The translations under genes were made by a program, and so were the position numbers. The notes under the pieces are model-generated. The model did no database searches. It was not told the origin of the DNA and saw nothing but the letters and a program-made list of their open reading frames with translations. From Hymenolepis diminuta (lineage: Eukaryota > Platyhelminthes > Cestoda > Cyclophyllidea > Hymenolepididae), in NCBI GenBank assembly GCA_900708905.1, contig CAADRB010000006.1:4422316-4486315 (forward strand): a stretch of DNA of 64,000 nt. Reading direction: 5' to 3'. This document shows, one piece after another, positions 47,561 through 60,900 of this stretch (position 1 is its first letter; each line of letters opens with the position of its first letter).

Positions 47561-50500
47561 GGCTAGAACTTTGACATTTTTATAAATAATAAACCATGAA
47601 TTTTTAACCACACTATGAGATTTATAAATGGTGAACAAAAATGATAATTACCTTGAATCTCTCTGAAATTACATAATGTATTCACTGAATTTCACCTTAC
47701 CATTTATATAGGTATATATATATATATATATGTTGTGTTAAATCAGGAATGAATGATGTTTGGGAGCATAAAAAGATAGCTGAATTTGATTGAAGTCAAC
47801 CAATTAACTCAAAATTAATCTTAAAATAGGTGAAAAATTATTTTATTTAATTTAGTTGACTTGCTTCGCCGAATCAGTAACACAACGTAAAAAGTTCATA
47901 AAATATAACCACTGTCCCTTGGACTAGAAAGGTTTCCAGGAGGCGAAACATGTTGAATACAAATTTGAATACTTCGTGCAGTCTTCTGGAAAATTCAAAC
48001 AGTTGAAGTGGCTCTGATCCGATAATAAAACTACTTTAGGAGCCTCATCAAATCAGGCTTGAGTTTCTCCATAGAACTAACGGACTTCTAAGACCTTTCT
48101 CGAGTGAAAGACTAGGAGTTAATTGGGACTATGTGCATGTTGAACAAATAAAGATGAACGAAAATGAAAAAGAAGTAGTGGTAGGAGGAGGAGGGGAGTC
48201 AATAACAACGAGTTGTGAGAAAAACAACAACGGAAAGTACACTTAGACGAGTTTCTAGTTTCGTATTTTTTATTCTTTGATAAATAGGTGACAAATAGAA
48301 CAGGAATACGGGTCAGTTGGTGCACAACACATAGTGGCTGAGCAGTTATGTGAGTCGGAGTGACCCGGTACTATAAAGATTCATGTCGTTTACTTCCTTT
48401 AAATGAATATCTGAATAAACAATAATAATAACAATAAATAATAATACTTTTGACTTGTCAGTATTATTTTAATAAGATTTTCGCCATTGGTATTCCGAAA
48501 GTTCTATTGTGTTCAACGAAATTTTGTTTTGCATTTCAATACATTGTTGAGAAATTTTTCGGGAAATGAAGTACCCTTTCAAAGAAGAAAAGTTTGATTC
48601 GCAGGAAAAAGAGTCCAAAATAAATCGCAATGTGCAGCTAAATCAGGATAAATTTCAGCTATGCGCAACCGTCAGCTGAGTTGCATGATTGTAATAATTA
48701 ATACTATCGAAAATTGTTTATTATTATTTATAACCGACTGAAATCTTCCTGTTCATCCATATTCATATGTGATATTTGGATATCCGCAAGCAAATTCATT
48801 AAGTCCATTTGGTCAGCTGTATCGTACCAATAACATTTACTGAGAAAATGGAAGTGAGTTAAGAAATTGGGGGATGTTAGTTTTGAAACCAACTTGCATC
48901 TGCATGATCCAAGTTGTGATTGGTGCCACTGTATTTAGAAATGCCTGATGATTAGGTAATTGGTAGATCAATCATATAAGTGACCAGATAGGAGCATCAG
49001 ATATTGGTTTTAAAGTGTGAAGGTTTGTATTTTTCAGCATTTTCCTTATCCGCTTTTCAATAACCAAAACACATTCGTCTGGTAGAAATTGAATAAGTCT
49101 CAAATATGAGGTGTTTACACAGTTTAAAGTGTTGTGATTGCATAGCTGTTAGCTGACATAAGCTGCAGTTTGGAACTAGATTTTTTGGTGTTAATAGCGA
49201 AAATATTGGTGAATATATTACACAACGCTAGTGGAAACATTTGTCTGTGGCTCTTACCCAGTCCAATAAAATTGCATACTGTGGCTTCAAATAACGGTCA
49301 ATCTATGACCTTCAGAACTTTGACCTTTTATAGGCTATATTAACTCAATTATACTACTTAAATAAACTAGCCTCTGCAATTGGCGAACACATATCCGTAC
49401 ACAGAAGGGTAAAATTTATTCAGTGATACTAAAGCGAATTTCTCCCTCATTTGAGATGAATATAAAAGTCAGTTTAAATACACAACGTTTTATGAAAGAA
49501 GAAAGATTTTATTTACTCAACAACAAGGGAAAGAGATAGGAAAAGCGTGGATGGGTCATTTAATAATGTTAAATATTATTGCATTTTGGCTCGTGCAGCT
49601 TTAATCTCAGAGCTGCAATGTGAACTCTAAACTGCAGCCAACCAACAGGTGCAAGTTTTCACTTTTTAAGCAAGTCCAACTTCAATTGCAATTTGTGCAT
49701 TTTAATCTCTTTTTATCAGATTTTATTATTGTTTGTAGCAGCCTGTTGAATTGATAGTTTTTCACAATTTAGAATTTATGATGCAGAGTGTGTCCCAAAA
49801 GGCTGCATTCTCTTGATGTTAAACTGCATGAAGCAAATCCCCAGAATAAAGTGCGCTTGCATCAACTAAGAATAACTATATTTGGCTACGCTTCTTATTA
49901 ATAATTTGGGGTATATTAAAACCGATAATTTTAAATAATTTTTTATTTATCCTAGTGAAAACACTTTACAGGACTTTGTCATAGAAAAATCTTAGTTATC
50001 ACACCTCTTTTGCATATCTTGTAAGATCTTTTCCCCTTCTTAATCACCAAAAAAGGTTAAATGCAGTGGCAAGATTGACCTTCGTGATTAAAATGCCGAT
50101 CAATAAGCACAGGAAATTTGCTACAATCTAGGGAACAATTCATTAAATTTGAATACTGAAACCTCAACTGCTCTTATACCGAATATTGTAAGTTTCTAGA
50201 TATAACAGCGCTTCTCTGAGCACCTTTTTAGTCCCTTCCCTGTATAATTAGTTGGGCCCTCTTTAAACCAATTTCAGTTACTTTTTGTAATTGAAAATCG
50301 TATTTTTGTATTACTGTGGGTAATTATAAAGATCTTTTTATACGTAACTCTGTCAATGATAGTTTTATAATACTTAACTGTAAAATATTCTCACACGTAC
50401 TGTGAAACTTAAAAATTATGGGCATTATCGAAAAATGAATCATTTTAAATTAAGGAATAATATTTTAGCAGCATTTAAATTAAAGTTGACTTTATTGGGT

Positions 50501-53500
50501 CTAGTATGTCGCTTTATGTTTACTTATTAAGAGATATTTATTTAAATTAAAACCAAGAAGGGGAACATTTTGTTCGCACGAAATGGCGGTAGTCATTAAA
50601 TGTAGCTAAATTTTATTAAATTTTTATGTTTTCCTAGCCGTGAGGAGAGTGGAATTGAAAATTTGTGGTCCATATGCATATGTAAATGAATTTTGATACT
50701 GAAAATGGTATTTATCAATTTGCTAGAATTCTAAGCATTCACGATTAAATATTCAATTCGTTCAACTGCCTAAACCCAATATTATTATCATACACAATGC
50801 AAGAAATCGTTTCAAGTTTTGCTTTCTGATTCTTATTTCAATTTAGAAAAATCTTAAAGTAATATTTGGTGCGTTAACAAGTTCGACCGGCGTATCCGGA
50901 TTGCGTTAGATGTAGTAAAAAAGGTGTGCTTTGGAGGAAATTTATTTATAGAATAAAAAGATATCTGTCATTATAAAAAGACACTCAGTTAAAAAATCAA
51001 TAAAATATGCAGTAGATTTAAAAAAATGAGGAAGCATTCTCCTTTAAAAGAGTCGCAAACTGACTAATGTAGTTAGTCAAAAACCTTGTTATATGATAAT
51101 TTTCATTTTTTAATCCTTATTAATAATCCCGAATTTTGATTTCTAACGGTATAATATACATGGACATATATACGTGTATATATAGAGTTCAATTTTCACT
51201 CTGTCCTACCACCGAATTTAAATGAAAATGAAGGAGGGAGAAGAAGGGGATGCTTCATTAAATGTGACTAAATTTCATTAAATTTTCAGTGCGCAGTTCA
51301 TTTAGTTCTGCACGTGGCAGTGACGAAAAATCACTCTGATTTTCGGTGAGATCTTTCAGCCTAGTTAGGCGGAAAACAGGAAGGCAAATGTAATACACAT
51401 TTTCTCTCTGTCTAGGCACGAGAATTTTTGGCACATCAAATTCGCAAACTCCGTTAGTTGTGGAGGGAGTGAGGAAGGGTTATACGGCACATAACTGCCT
51501 AATTTGAAAATAACTTAACCAAATTACACTGAGTAAGCGTAAACACTAAAAATGCAGCCCTCCACTATTTAACTAGTGTGAATTTTTGTCAAATCAGTAA
51601 TGTACTGTATAGTGATTAAGTAAAGTATTATTATTGGAGCTTGAAAATCATCTCAATTGACTACTTATGAAATTTGACCTTTGGGCGCGTTGAAATTAAT
51701 ATTAATACGACGTTTATAACTTTATTATGAATTCTATTTACACATTCGGAGCACACATATATTAGTAAGAAAAAAAATAATAAAACATTTTTTTATAATT
51801 AGGGGACACTACTGTGCTAAAAATCGGAACTAGCATCATCTACTTGCTCTTCTCTAAAAGAAGACACAAATAAATATGACTAAGCACAAAATTGTATCAG
51901 CCATTCAATCACATCTGAATATCATTTAAATAGTTTCAACCATGAATTTGGGGGTTTTGAACATAATAAATTGAATAGTGAATTGTATTTTTATGAGAAT
52001 ATGACTAGTTCGATACTTCCAGACTTCAAAGAAGTAGGACTGATGGCGCCCTGGCTTCATTACTAATTTCTTATTGACCACCTTCCGCTTACATAACTAA
52101 TTAAATTTTTTTCTATTCCTATTATTTGGTCGCTTTCCCATGGTTTGAAGTTAAATATGCCTTTTGGAAGCTATCTCTTATAATTGAGGGTGTCAAACCA
52201 AATTAAAATTTTTGTTCGTTATTTTTTAATTAAAGTTTAAGAAAATTTAAAAAAGTTTACAAATTTTGAAATCTAGATGCAATGGAAAAATTAAATTAAT
52301 TCGTTCATTCCGAATTGAAAATGCCCACTTATTTCACATAGTATTATTTTTAATAAAAGTATTCAAACTTTTCCACCTATATTCACCAATATATTAAATT
52401 TGGAACTATTGAATCTGTTATTTTGGCAATGAATGAGAAAAAATATTCCGAGGGTTTGAAAAGCGGCTGTTTTTCCCACCTTATGCCTAGGTAGAGTGAC
52501 GGAAAAGGAAAGTGGGAGTTTTGGGTCATCAAATATCAACCAACAATATCTAAAATAACAAGAAGTAGAATTTAACCTAATCTATTAAAGGAGACTTCTT
52601 AATTAAAATATTTATTTAAATGGTCTTCTTTAATGGCTAATGACAGATATTATATAAAATTTTAAATTCAGGAGCAGTATATTATATTATGTAAAATTTT
52701 CCTCAGAGGTATGGTAGCATTCTGTTCGAACAGTTATAAGGTTTACTTGTCGCACTTTTTAAACTAAGGTTTCCGTTTAGAGCTGCGATTGGAAACTTAA
52801 TAAGATAGGAGTCAGAGACGAATGAAGAATATGAGGTAATTTGTGTATTACTGACGATCTATAAATTTATCTTTGGCGAAGAATAAACCCAGAGAAAAAC
52901 GGCCTCAGACATTTAATAACAGACGGACTTTTAAATATGTCACTGAGACCATTTTTATGTTTTCTTAGAGTATTTGAACTAATCAGGTACCATGAAGTTC
53001 ACATACTGGATAATTAGTCTATTTTTGAAATCTAAAATTTGTATGAAACCTACAATCATATAGGACTGAATGAGCCGGAGCTTACACTAATGCTTCATTC
53101 GAGCAACACTAGCAATAAAGGAAATTGTCTTGACCAAGCGGACACTGAACGGGAACATACGGGTTATGGCTCGAGCATTTGAAGTCATCACATTTTCAAT
53201 ATATAACTTTGATGTCCACCAATGAGAAATTGCGGCAAGAACTAATTAGTAGCAATTAGTTAGTAATTAGCGAAATAGAAATTGTCAAATTAAAAATGCA
53301 GTCAACGACTGAAAATTTTTAATTTATGAACGTGATAAATAATTCTTCACAAATTTCAATTAGAAAGAAAGTGGAAACATATTTGAAAGTAATTACAGGG
53401 AATGTTTGGACTAGCAGATAAAGTTTCCTTCTTATGTTTTAAAATTTGATCATTTAAAAGGCATGTGCTCATTGACTAAATATGACCTCTAAATGGATTT

Positions 53501-54554
53501 CATCACAGTCTCATAAAATACTTTTTGTTTTAACAAAATTATCAGCCAAAATTTGGTTTTTTTTAAGATTGATATCCCTAAACGATTATACAAAACCTTA
53601 TTTTATTTATTTTTGGAGTTTTCTTCATATTAACAACCAAATTTTCTTCCTTTCGACCAATCTTAGTTCCCCGATTCTTTTAATAATTCCGTTCTAGCTA
53701 TTAATTCGGCAATAATTTTGTAACAAACTTAAAGCATCACTTATTCTATTTGGGGCGGTATCTAGACTAGATTATTAATTATCTTAAATTAAGAGAACAG
53801 TATATGTCCTAGATAATCTTGGTTCTGTTAATAAGGTGTCCTTTATAATTGTAGTAAGCATATCTCAGCTACTCAGTTCCTTTCTGCACTGCAACAAATA
53901 TAGGTATTCAGTTACTGTCAACTTTTCTGACTTTTAGTGTTGAGTATTGGAGTTGGTAATTTAGTGGCTTCTGAGGATTTAATCATCCCAGATTTTGTGG
54001 GTAGTAATTCAATTCTATGAATTTTTCAGTGAACAGTTGGAATTTCTAATTGCGTGTATCAACACAATAATGCGACTTATAAAGTGATGAATTGAGATTT
54101 AGACCAAATCTCACTTCACTGTGCTGCCACAATTGGTGTTAGTGGAAGAATACGCTGAGAATAAAATGAGAATAATCGCATTTAAAAAAATTTTAATTGA
54201 ATAATTCTGAAAATGGCGGAAAAATGAAATAAACTTCCACTGATTATCTGTTGATCAAAACATTTTTATTTTAACTTTTTTTATTTTTTCATAGTTTTTA
54301 TCAAACTACTGACTCCTTTTCGTATTTTTTTTATTCCAAGTAATTATTCGCGTTTCAAGAATGACATTCCGTAATTAAAACTAGTTAAGTAAAATAAAGA
54401 TGTGTTAATGATATTGCTGCTACTATTACTACTAGTTTTCTTAGACCCGTGTAGGATTAGGCTAGAGAGTCACTAGATTTGCCAGAATAATATTAAGGTC
54501 ACTAAATATGGTGCTAAATAGCAAGAAAACTAGAGATTTGGTATAGATGTTAAT
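47561..54554. other. Gene-poor region, no supported genes
   Basis: AT-rich with an AT microsatellite at about 47712-47731 and purine-rich sequence at 48140-48240. A possible family D copy lies at about 48290-48400. A minus-strand frame at 48119-48325 is low complexity. Nothing else is recognisable. Confidence 0.7.
47712..47731. repeat. AT dinucleotide microsatellite
   Basis: About ten TA units, just downstream of the gypsy remnant. Confidence 0.85.
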
Positions 54555-54898
54555 TTACTTCAGTAATAACAACAGAATGAGAGATAGGACAAAAAGCAGA
54601 AGGTAATTGAGATGCCAAAGAGTGGGCAGGAGCCGCAACCGGATAGGAACATTTTGTTGGACCTGGCCGTTGGAGTTAACCGGTAGAAATTGGAAAGGTG
54701 AGAACCACGTAGAAGAGTTGTATTGAAAAGTACCATGGGAATAGTTAAAACACTGGGGAATTCCTCTAGGCGGTTGAGGTTGATATGTTGAGGCGATAAT
54801 GACTGCTTGAGTCCCTTCGGAGTTTGATTGACAATCCGATGTGTTCAATTTTGTGAAACACTGCTGAATGTTGTCAGTTTTGATCATCGACGATCTAT
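54555..54898 (-). CDS. Possible last exon of a minus-strand gene, GPI-anchor-like tail
   Basis: Minus-strand frame open from 54935 to a stop at 54555-54557. A possible acceptor TTTTAG at 54904-54899 would start the exon at 54898 in phase 1. The product has four Cys (QQCFTKL, TSDCQS, IPQCFNY region) and NxS/T sites (NTS, NYS, NSS). It ends in about 20 hydrophobic residues (LNYLLLFVLSLILLLLLK) with almost no cytoplasmic tail, as in GPI-attachment signals. AATAAA on the minus strand lies about 220 nt downstream (54335-54330). No family recognised. No upstream exon is proven, so a chance ORF is possible. Confidence 0.4.
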
Positions 54899-54935
54899 CT
54901 AAAATCACAAGCTCAGATGTCTTTGTAACTGTCAA

Positions 54936-57900
54936 TTATTCTAACTCAGTCACTTTTTATTGGGAATTAATTTTTTATTTTTGTATGCAGAATCTAAACT
55001 CTTTAATATGATATTTCATAAAGAAATAGTTAAGTCCAATTCAAATTGCATACTCCATCTATTTACTTTCCAGTGGCATTGCTCTAGTAATATAGTCGTT
55101 TAACTTGAAATGCCGTATTTTTACATTGAGAAAAATTTCAAATTAAAATCGATTAAACTTCAATTTACTCTATTTATATAAGAAAAAATTGTTGCCACTA
55201 TTAAAAATCAGTCTTTTTTAGTGGCATAATAAGATAATGAGTGATTTGCTCTAACTCTGACATAGGACAAAGTTGCTTTTATCAATAAATCTTAATCACT
55301 GATGCGTCCTTGACAAAATTTACTGAAAATTTTTTTAGATAAATATTCGTTTCTGTAAATTATTCAATTTACATGCAAGACAAAAAACATTACAGAGTTC
55401 GTAAAGAGAAAGTATGATCATAAACTGAAAATTAGTCATGAAATCAGGAGAATTCCATTTCATCTAAGTTCTATAATCAAGAGGTCGATTGTTTTTCGTG
55501 TTGAAGTTCCTTCAAACTTGTCTTTACTTTTATCATGTTGTTCTTCTTACGGAAGATCTGGATGACATAATTTCATGTGATTTTGTGGCTATCCATTTTA
55601 ACATAATTTTCGCAGCATCCATTTACTGAAGAAATGAGTATACCAGTTCGTAGATCATCGTTAGATTTGTGATAATCGATCTGCCAGTGCCTTCTCATTT
55701 CACTTTCATTTGCAGAGTCGACAAAATCTCTCTCTTGCACTCCTTCCAGTTGATGTTAAATAGTGTGAAAAATTGATATATTTGCATGAGTTAACAATGC
55801 GATTTCTCCTTATTTCTCACCGTAAGCCTGGCCGTGTGTAATGTCCTGCCCCTGGAATCCAGCTACTTGTCATTGCACAATGACTCTCACCTGTTTTGTG
55901 AACCGAATGACCAACCACTCAATTTTACCGGCCAGTCGATTAATTTTGAACGATTGTTTCAATAAGTGTGGAATTTTTCAGTAGATCTATTGGGAGTTTT
56001 GATTTCATAAGTCAATTACACTATATATGTGTTTGAATATGTGTTACTTTTCAATTTATGTATTTATGTCATTGAATTTTATGGTCATTCGACCTGCTTC
56101 TATTTATTATTTTTTGCGATACTTATTAAGATTCATGCAACATGGGAAGTTTTAATGTAGCCTGTATATTTAATCAAGTATTTTTAGTAATTAAGGCCGA
56201 TGTATAAGATATGGTCGAAACCGTCTTTGAAATTAATATTAGAGGAATTTCGTGAATGAAATCTCTCTTCTTCTTATATTTTTACGAGATGTTTTGATTG
56301 TCTCCAAATTTTTTCGAGGTTTTGAATTTTAATTTACAGTAATACGGTTAAAAGACTATTCAAATAAAGACTATTAATCACTTACTATCGAGTGATTTAA
56401 TTTCATAGTTACGTTATATGTTAACGTAATTTAGTAATTTTGGTGTCGCAGGTCATCTAATTTAGTCAAGATTGAAAAGGAGAAATTGAATGGACTAAGA
56501 GCAGGTAAATGGGGTTATATAGAGACACTACACTTCTGCTCTATTTTACGGTTACATATTTGAACCAATATTCCTTTTGCAGTAAAATCATAAATTTTAA
56601 TTATGGAAGTATTCAGTTATAAGTAAGAAGGCAGTTTGAATGAGTTGTCCTTATGGATAAAAAAGCAGAATTGTGCTTTTAATAGGCATTTCATTAACAG
56701 AGGGAGGATTTTCTAGAACGCGTTCTATGCCCCAAATTTTGGGCAAAATACAAAAATTGCCGCAAGCATAATGAACGAACATAAGATTATACTATTGTTA
56801 AATTCATTTAAAGTAAAATATTTAAAGATAAAGCTGTTCTATCGACTCTCAGGCTTTCTTCACATGAGAAAGGAAAAGCAAAATTAAGAAGGGGAAATGT
56901 AAATTAAAAAGAATTATATCCATCTTCCGAAAAAAACGCCACACAAAGTCATCCATCCATCTTTTCTTAGAGTCTTTGCTGCCAATAATAAGTAACTAAC
57001 GTCCAAAAATAGCCGGAGCACCCTTTCAGTAATCAGTATTTTAGTATTTTATGTTATCTTTTTTACAGCTGAATAGTCTTTATTTGCTCCATCAGGCATG
57101 CTAGACTATGTTTGAACGGTTTATTTAGGATGAAAAATGACAATTTTTAATTGAATAACCAATGAAGTATAAATTATGCTACTTTATGGGGAGTATTCTA
57201 AGAAAAATAATTGGCTTTGCTTGAAGATATTGCCTGTGTTTTATTCGCGAATTTGAACTTCCCAAACTCTTCTTCAGCAACTTCCAGTACATATTTTTAT
57301 ATATGAAGGGTTCAGACCGGTGTTATATTAGTTCCATAAGTATTCACTTTCCACTCAAAGAGAGAACACACTTTCATTATGGACAATATAGTTTGGTTTG
57401 AAGAAAAATTGTTACAAAGCAATAATTAAGTATTGGTTTTTCATGGGAATTTAAACTTGGGACCTAACTGTATTCTAGGCCTTCACGACTGATCGATCCA
57501 ACTTTCCCAAAGTGTTCGAATTATTAATGCTCCCTGTTTATGACTTAGTTATTTCTCTTATAATTTCAATAAAATTTAAATATCTATTTATAATCATGAA
57601 GATAAATGCTTATGGCAAGAAAAATTTCATCTAATTTAATGAGTAGAAAATTTTTAAGTAATATAATTAAGATTATAAATAAAATTCACCTCGAGTATTA
57701 CAACAACGAATTTGAATTAAAATCGAGAGAAAACAAATAAATGATTTGCTTTCAGATGTGGTCTGTACACCTCTACTGATTTTACCGTTAATATACAAAT
57801 TTTGATAATTTCATTAGGGAAAAAATTAGTGAGATTTGTCAAATGCTTATTCAAAAATTAGAGGTGATACCTTTATTTTTTCAATTATACATCCATTTTT

Positions 57901-60900
57901 ATCACCAATAAATCGTATGATGCTAGAAATTGTTTCTCAGTAAATTCTAAACGACCAGATCGTAATACCAAGCCACGAATTGTTCTTTTTCAGGTAAAAT
58001 TGTTTGACTGAAATCAGGCATACCAAAATAGAAATATTTCGCATGCATATGAATCTCTTGAGTGTTTCCGTATAATTGGTTGATCAAACATTCATAAAGA
58101 GTTCTTTCAAAAATGACATGAATTATACTAAAAATATTTCTTTAAGCATTTCAAACTCATTGCATTTTTGCAAATTTTATATAAAATAAATCTGGTCAAC
58201 TATTTATTTGACATCGTCAATCAAATAACGTGATAGGAGTCAGAGGAATTTTAGAAAATTTTCCTTAATTTCTACCATATGAATAAGTAATAGTTGGTAT
58301 TTTACCCAATCCCTAATGACATCGCAGAGCATAAAAGTTTTTACCACTTTTGTTAGCAAATTTACATTTCCTCAAATGCATTGGATAACTTGTCATATGA
58401 GAAGACTTGCAGTCCGTATCTTAATCTCAATTAGAGGTTATTATATTAGATTCAGGATTAAACAGATTCTGATTTGTGCTGTGCATAAATTTTCCTGTCA
58501 TTTCAAAAACATAACCATAATTGACTCAGCTCCAAAAGACATGGCTGCAGTGCTTTGTCTCCGGGATAATTTATTAGTTTGACAATGGCAAGTAATAGAA
58601 GATAAAGTTCACTCTTATCATTGACATTTAAAGTTTCACCCACCGCTGGCCCGATAAAAATCTGACTGTCAAGAAACCAAAGAGTAGCCTAGTCCAGGAT
58701 AGATATAAGACTAACAGGCATAATGTGAATTCCTCGCTTGAATACATAGACTTTACATCCGACGTATTGTCAGGATTTAGGGAATTTCCTAAATAGCATA
58801 AATGCTTATTTGTAGGCTTCCTTCCTTAACCGAATAATGGTTTTGATAGCCTTATTCAAGTTATTACGCCTAGGAAAAAAATATATTCTAACTTATTATG
58901 CACTAGCTTTACATGGGTAATTGCGATATTTAATGAATTTATCTAGATAATTGTTAATATTTAATGTATTTCGAAAATATTCATTTACAATTTGAGGCAA
59001 TTTTGAAGAGTGTCATTCGTTTGACAGGAAAGGTGAGTACGTGGACTGTCTAGACTGGAGGCTGAAAAGGCCAATAAACGTCCATTATCATGGAGCCAAT
59101 GCTCGCATTGTCTGGTTCGTAAAGGACCATGTGCCTATTTATGATATGTATGAAAACATCCACTAAAGTCACTTGAAATTAAAAAAAGGCTTTGTGGAAA
59201 TGTCAAAAAATGCCTGACTTCCCATAGACTGCCCTTGGTCGGTCACTTAGCAAGCCCACCAGAGGATCTTAAGCCTTCCGCTAAACGTTGCAACGACTAT
59301 TACGAAAATTAGAAATTTTTATAATAATAATAATAATGAAGTAGGTATTCTTAGTTTTTTGTAAGACTTTTTCATTTATAATATAATAAGGCGTGTATAT
59401 TGACGGGATAAGTCAACTCATCTGCATTAAAAAAATAAGGTGGAAATTCACTAATTAAAGGTGCAAGAGTAGACTAAATTATACATCTGTGAGTCTGTAT
59501 CTCACAGGGTACCTCCTAAAAAAGACTCATTACTGAAAACTTTCAATGCCCATGTTTTGGATGCAAATTAATGAATTTGAGTTTGATTAAATCATGATGT
59601 TCCAGACGAGAAAACAGTTTACAAATCTTATTTTTGGCAAGGCCAATGAAATTGGTTAACATTAAATCCACCAAATGGACAAGAGGAGGGGGATCGAAAT
59701 GACTTTTCGAGTAAAGTCAATGTATTAAAGGGTCCTAATCCATTTAAATTTTTATTCTATTATATTTTACTAACCTAATAAGTAGTCCATGTTCTAAAAT
59801 TCAAATTTCGTGGTTCATTATCTGCATTAAGGAATAAATTATCGTCTATCATATCCAGTGACCATCCATCAGTTGTTTAGTGAAGTCGGTTGATTTTCGT
59901 CTTTTAATTGAACTTCAGTTTATTTTTCCTCCATAGGTCATGAAAAAAGAGGGATTTTACATCATTAAAATGAAAATATGGTAAATTCAAATCTTTCAAA
60001 ATATTTAAGGTTGAGCAAATGACTAAAGTAAAAGCGCTTCAAAATATGGCTTAATATCGCTCTTAATTGAAATATAAGTGTTGAACTTATCTAAAATTAA
60101 CTAGAAATATTGGTCGAAAGTAAAGTCCAAACCGAGCTTCCTTAATTGACCCATAATTTTAACGATACTCTAGAGACAAATTCTGGAGCACAAATTTTGG
60201 AAATATTTTAAAGTCCTCTGAGTTAAATTCAAGCTGAATGAAAGTTTTTTTCATTTGTGTTAAAGGAAAAAAACTTGTCAAAATAAAATTAATTAAAAAT
60301 GGGAACCAAATGGCCCCTCTCATCTATCTTAATGACTTTTCTTTGCTAGCATGAAAAATAGATTGATTGTTAATCTTTAATATTGACAGTTACGTCTTTT
60401 CTGGAAAAATATTTTTATACAAATAGAACTTATTCATTATTAATTATGAAACATGTGATCCTTAAAGAATGTCCTTTATTAAAGTACTATTTACATTACC
60501 AATGGCAACAAAAACGAAATTTTAAAAGGTTTTGATAAAATGCATCAGTATCTGTACACAGCGAACAACAGTCTAACAAGAGGAAATAGTCAAGGGCCGA
60601 TTAGATGTGGACAATGAATTCAGGACTTCAAGGGTTGTGCCTTATTTGTATTCTTCTTGACATATATATCGGGTCAGCCTCATCAAATCGATTTACTTAC
60701 TATACAAAATGAACACTATCCTTTTTTGTTTATATTTAGGGATGGTCTTCTGCTAATTTCTTTGAAATTCGTATCTTTTAAATAACACATTTTCTTAACT
60801 CTCCAATTTTACTTCATTTTAACATATATTTAACATTTAGCTGCTATTTTAATTACTTATCAAGTTAAATCAATTCTTTATTCTTAGCATTAAATTGATT

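Noticed and set aside
48119..48325. 68-codon minus-strand frame with Leu-rich tail
   Set aside because: Made by a purine-rich low-complexity stretch; not a credible membrane segment.
58316..58582. 88-codon plus-strand frame
   Set aside because: Biased, AT-driven composition and no flanking splice signals that would make an exon.
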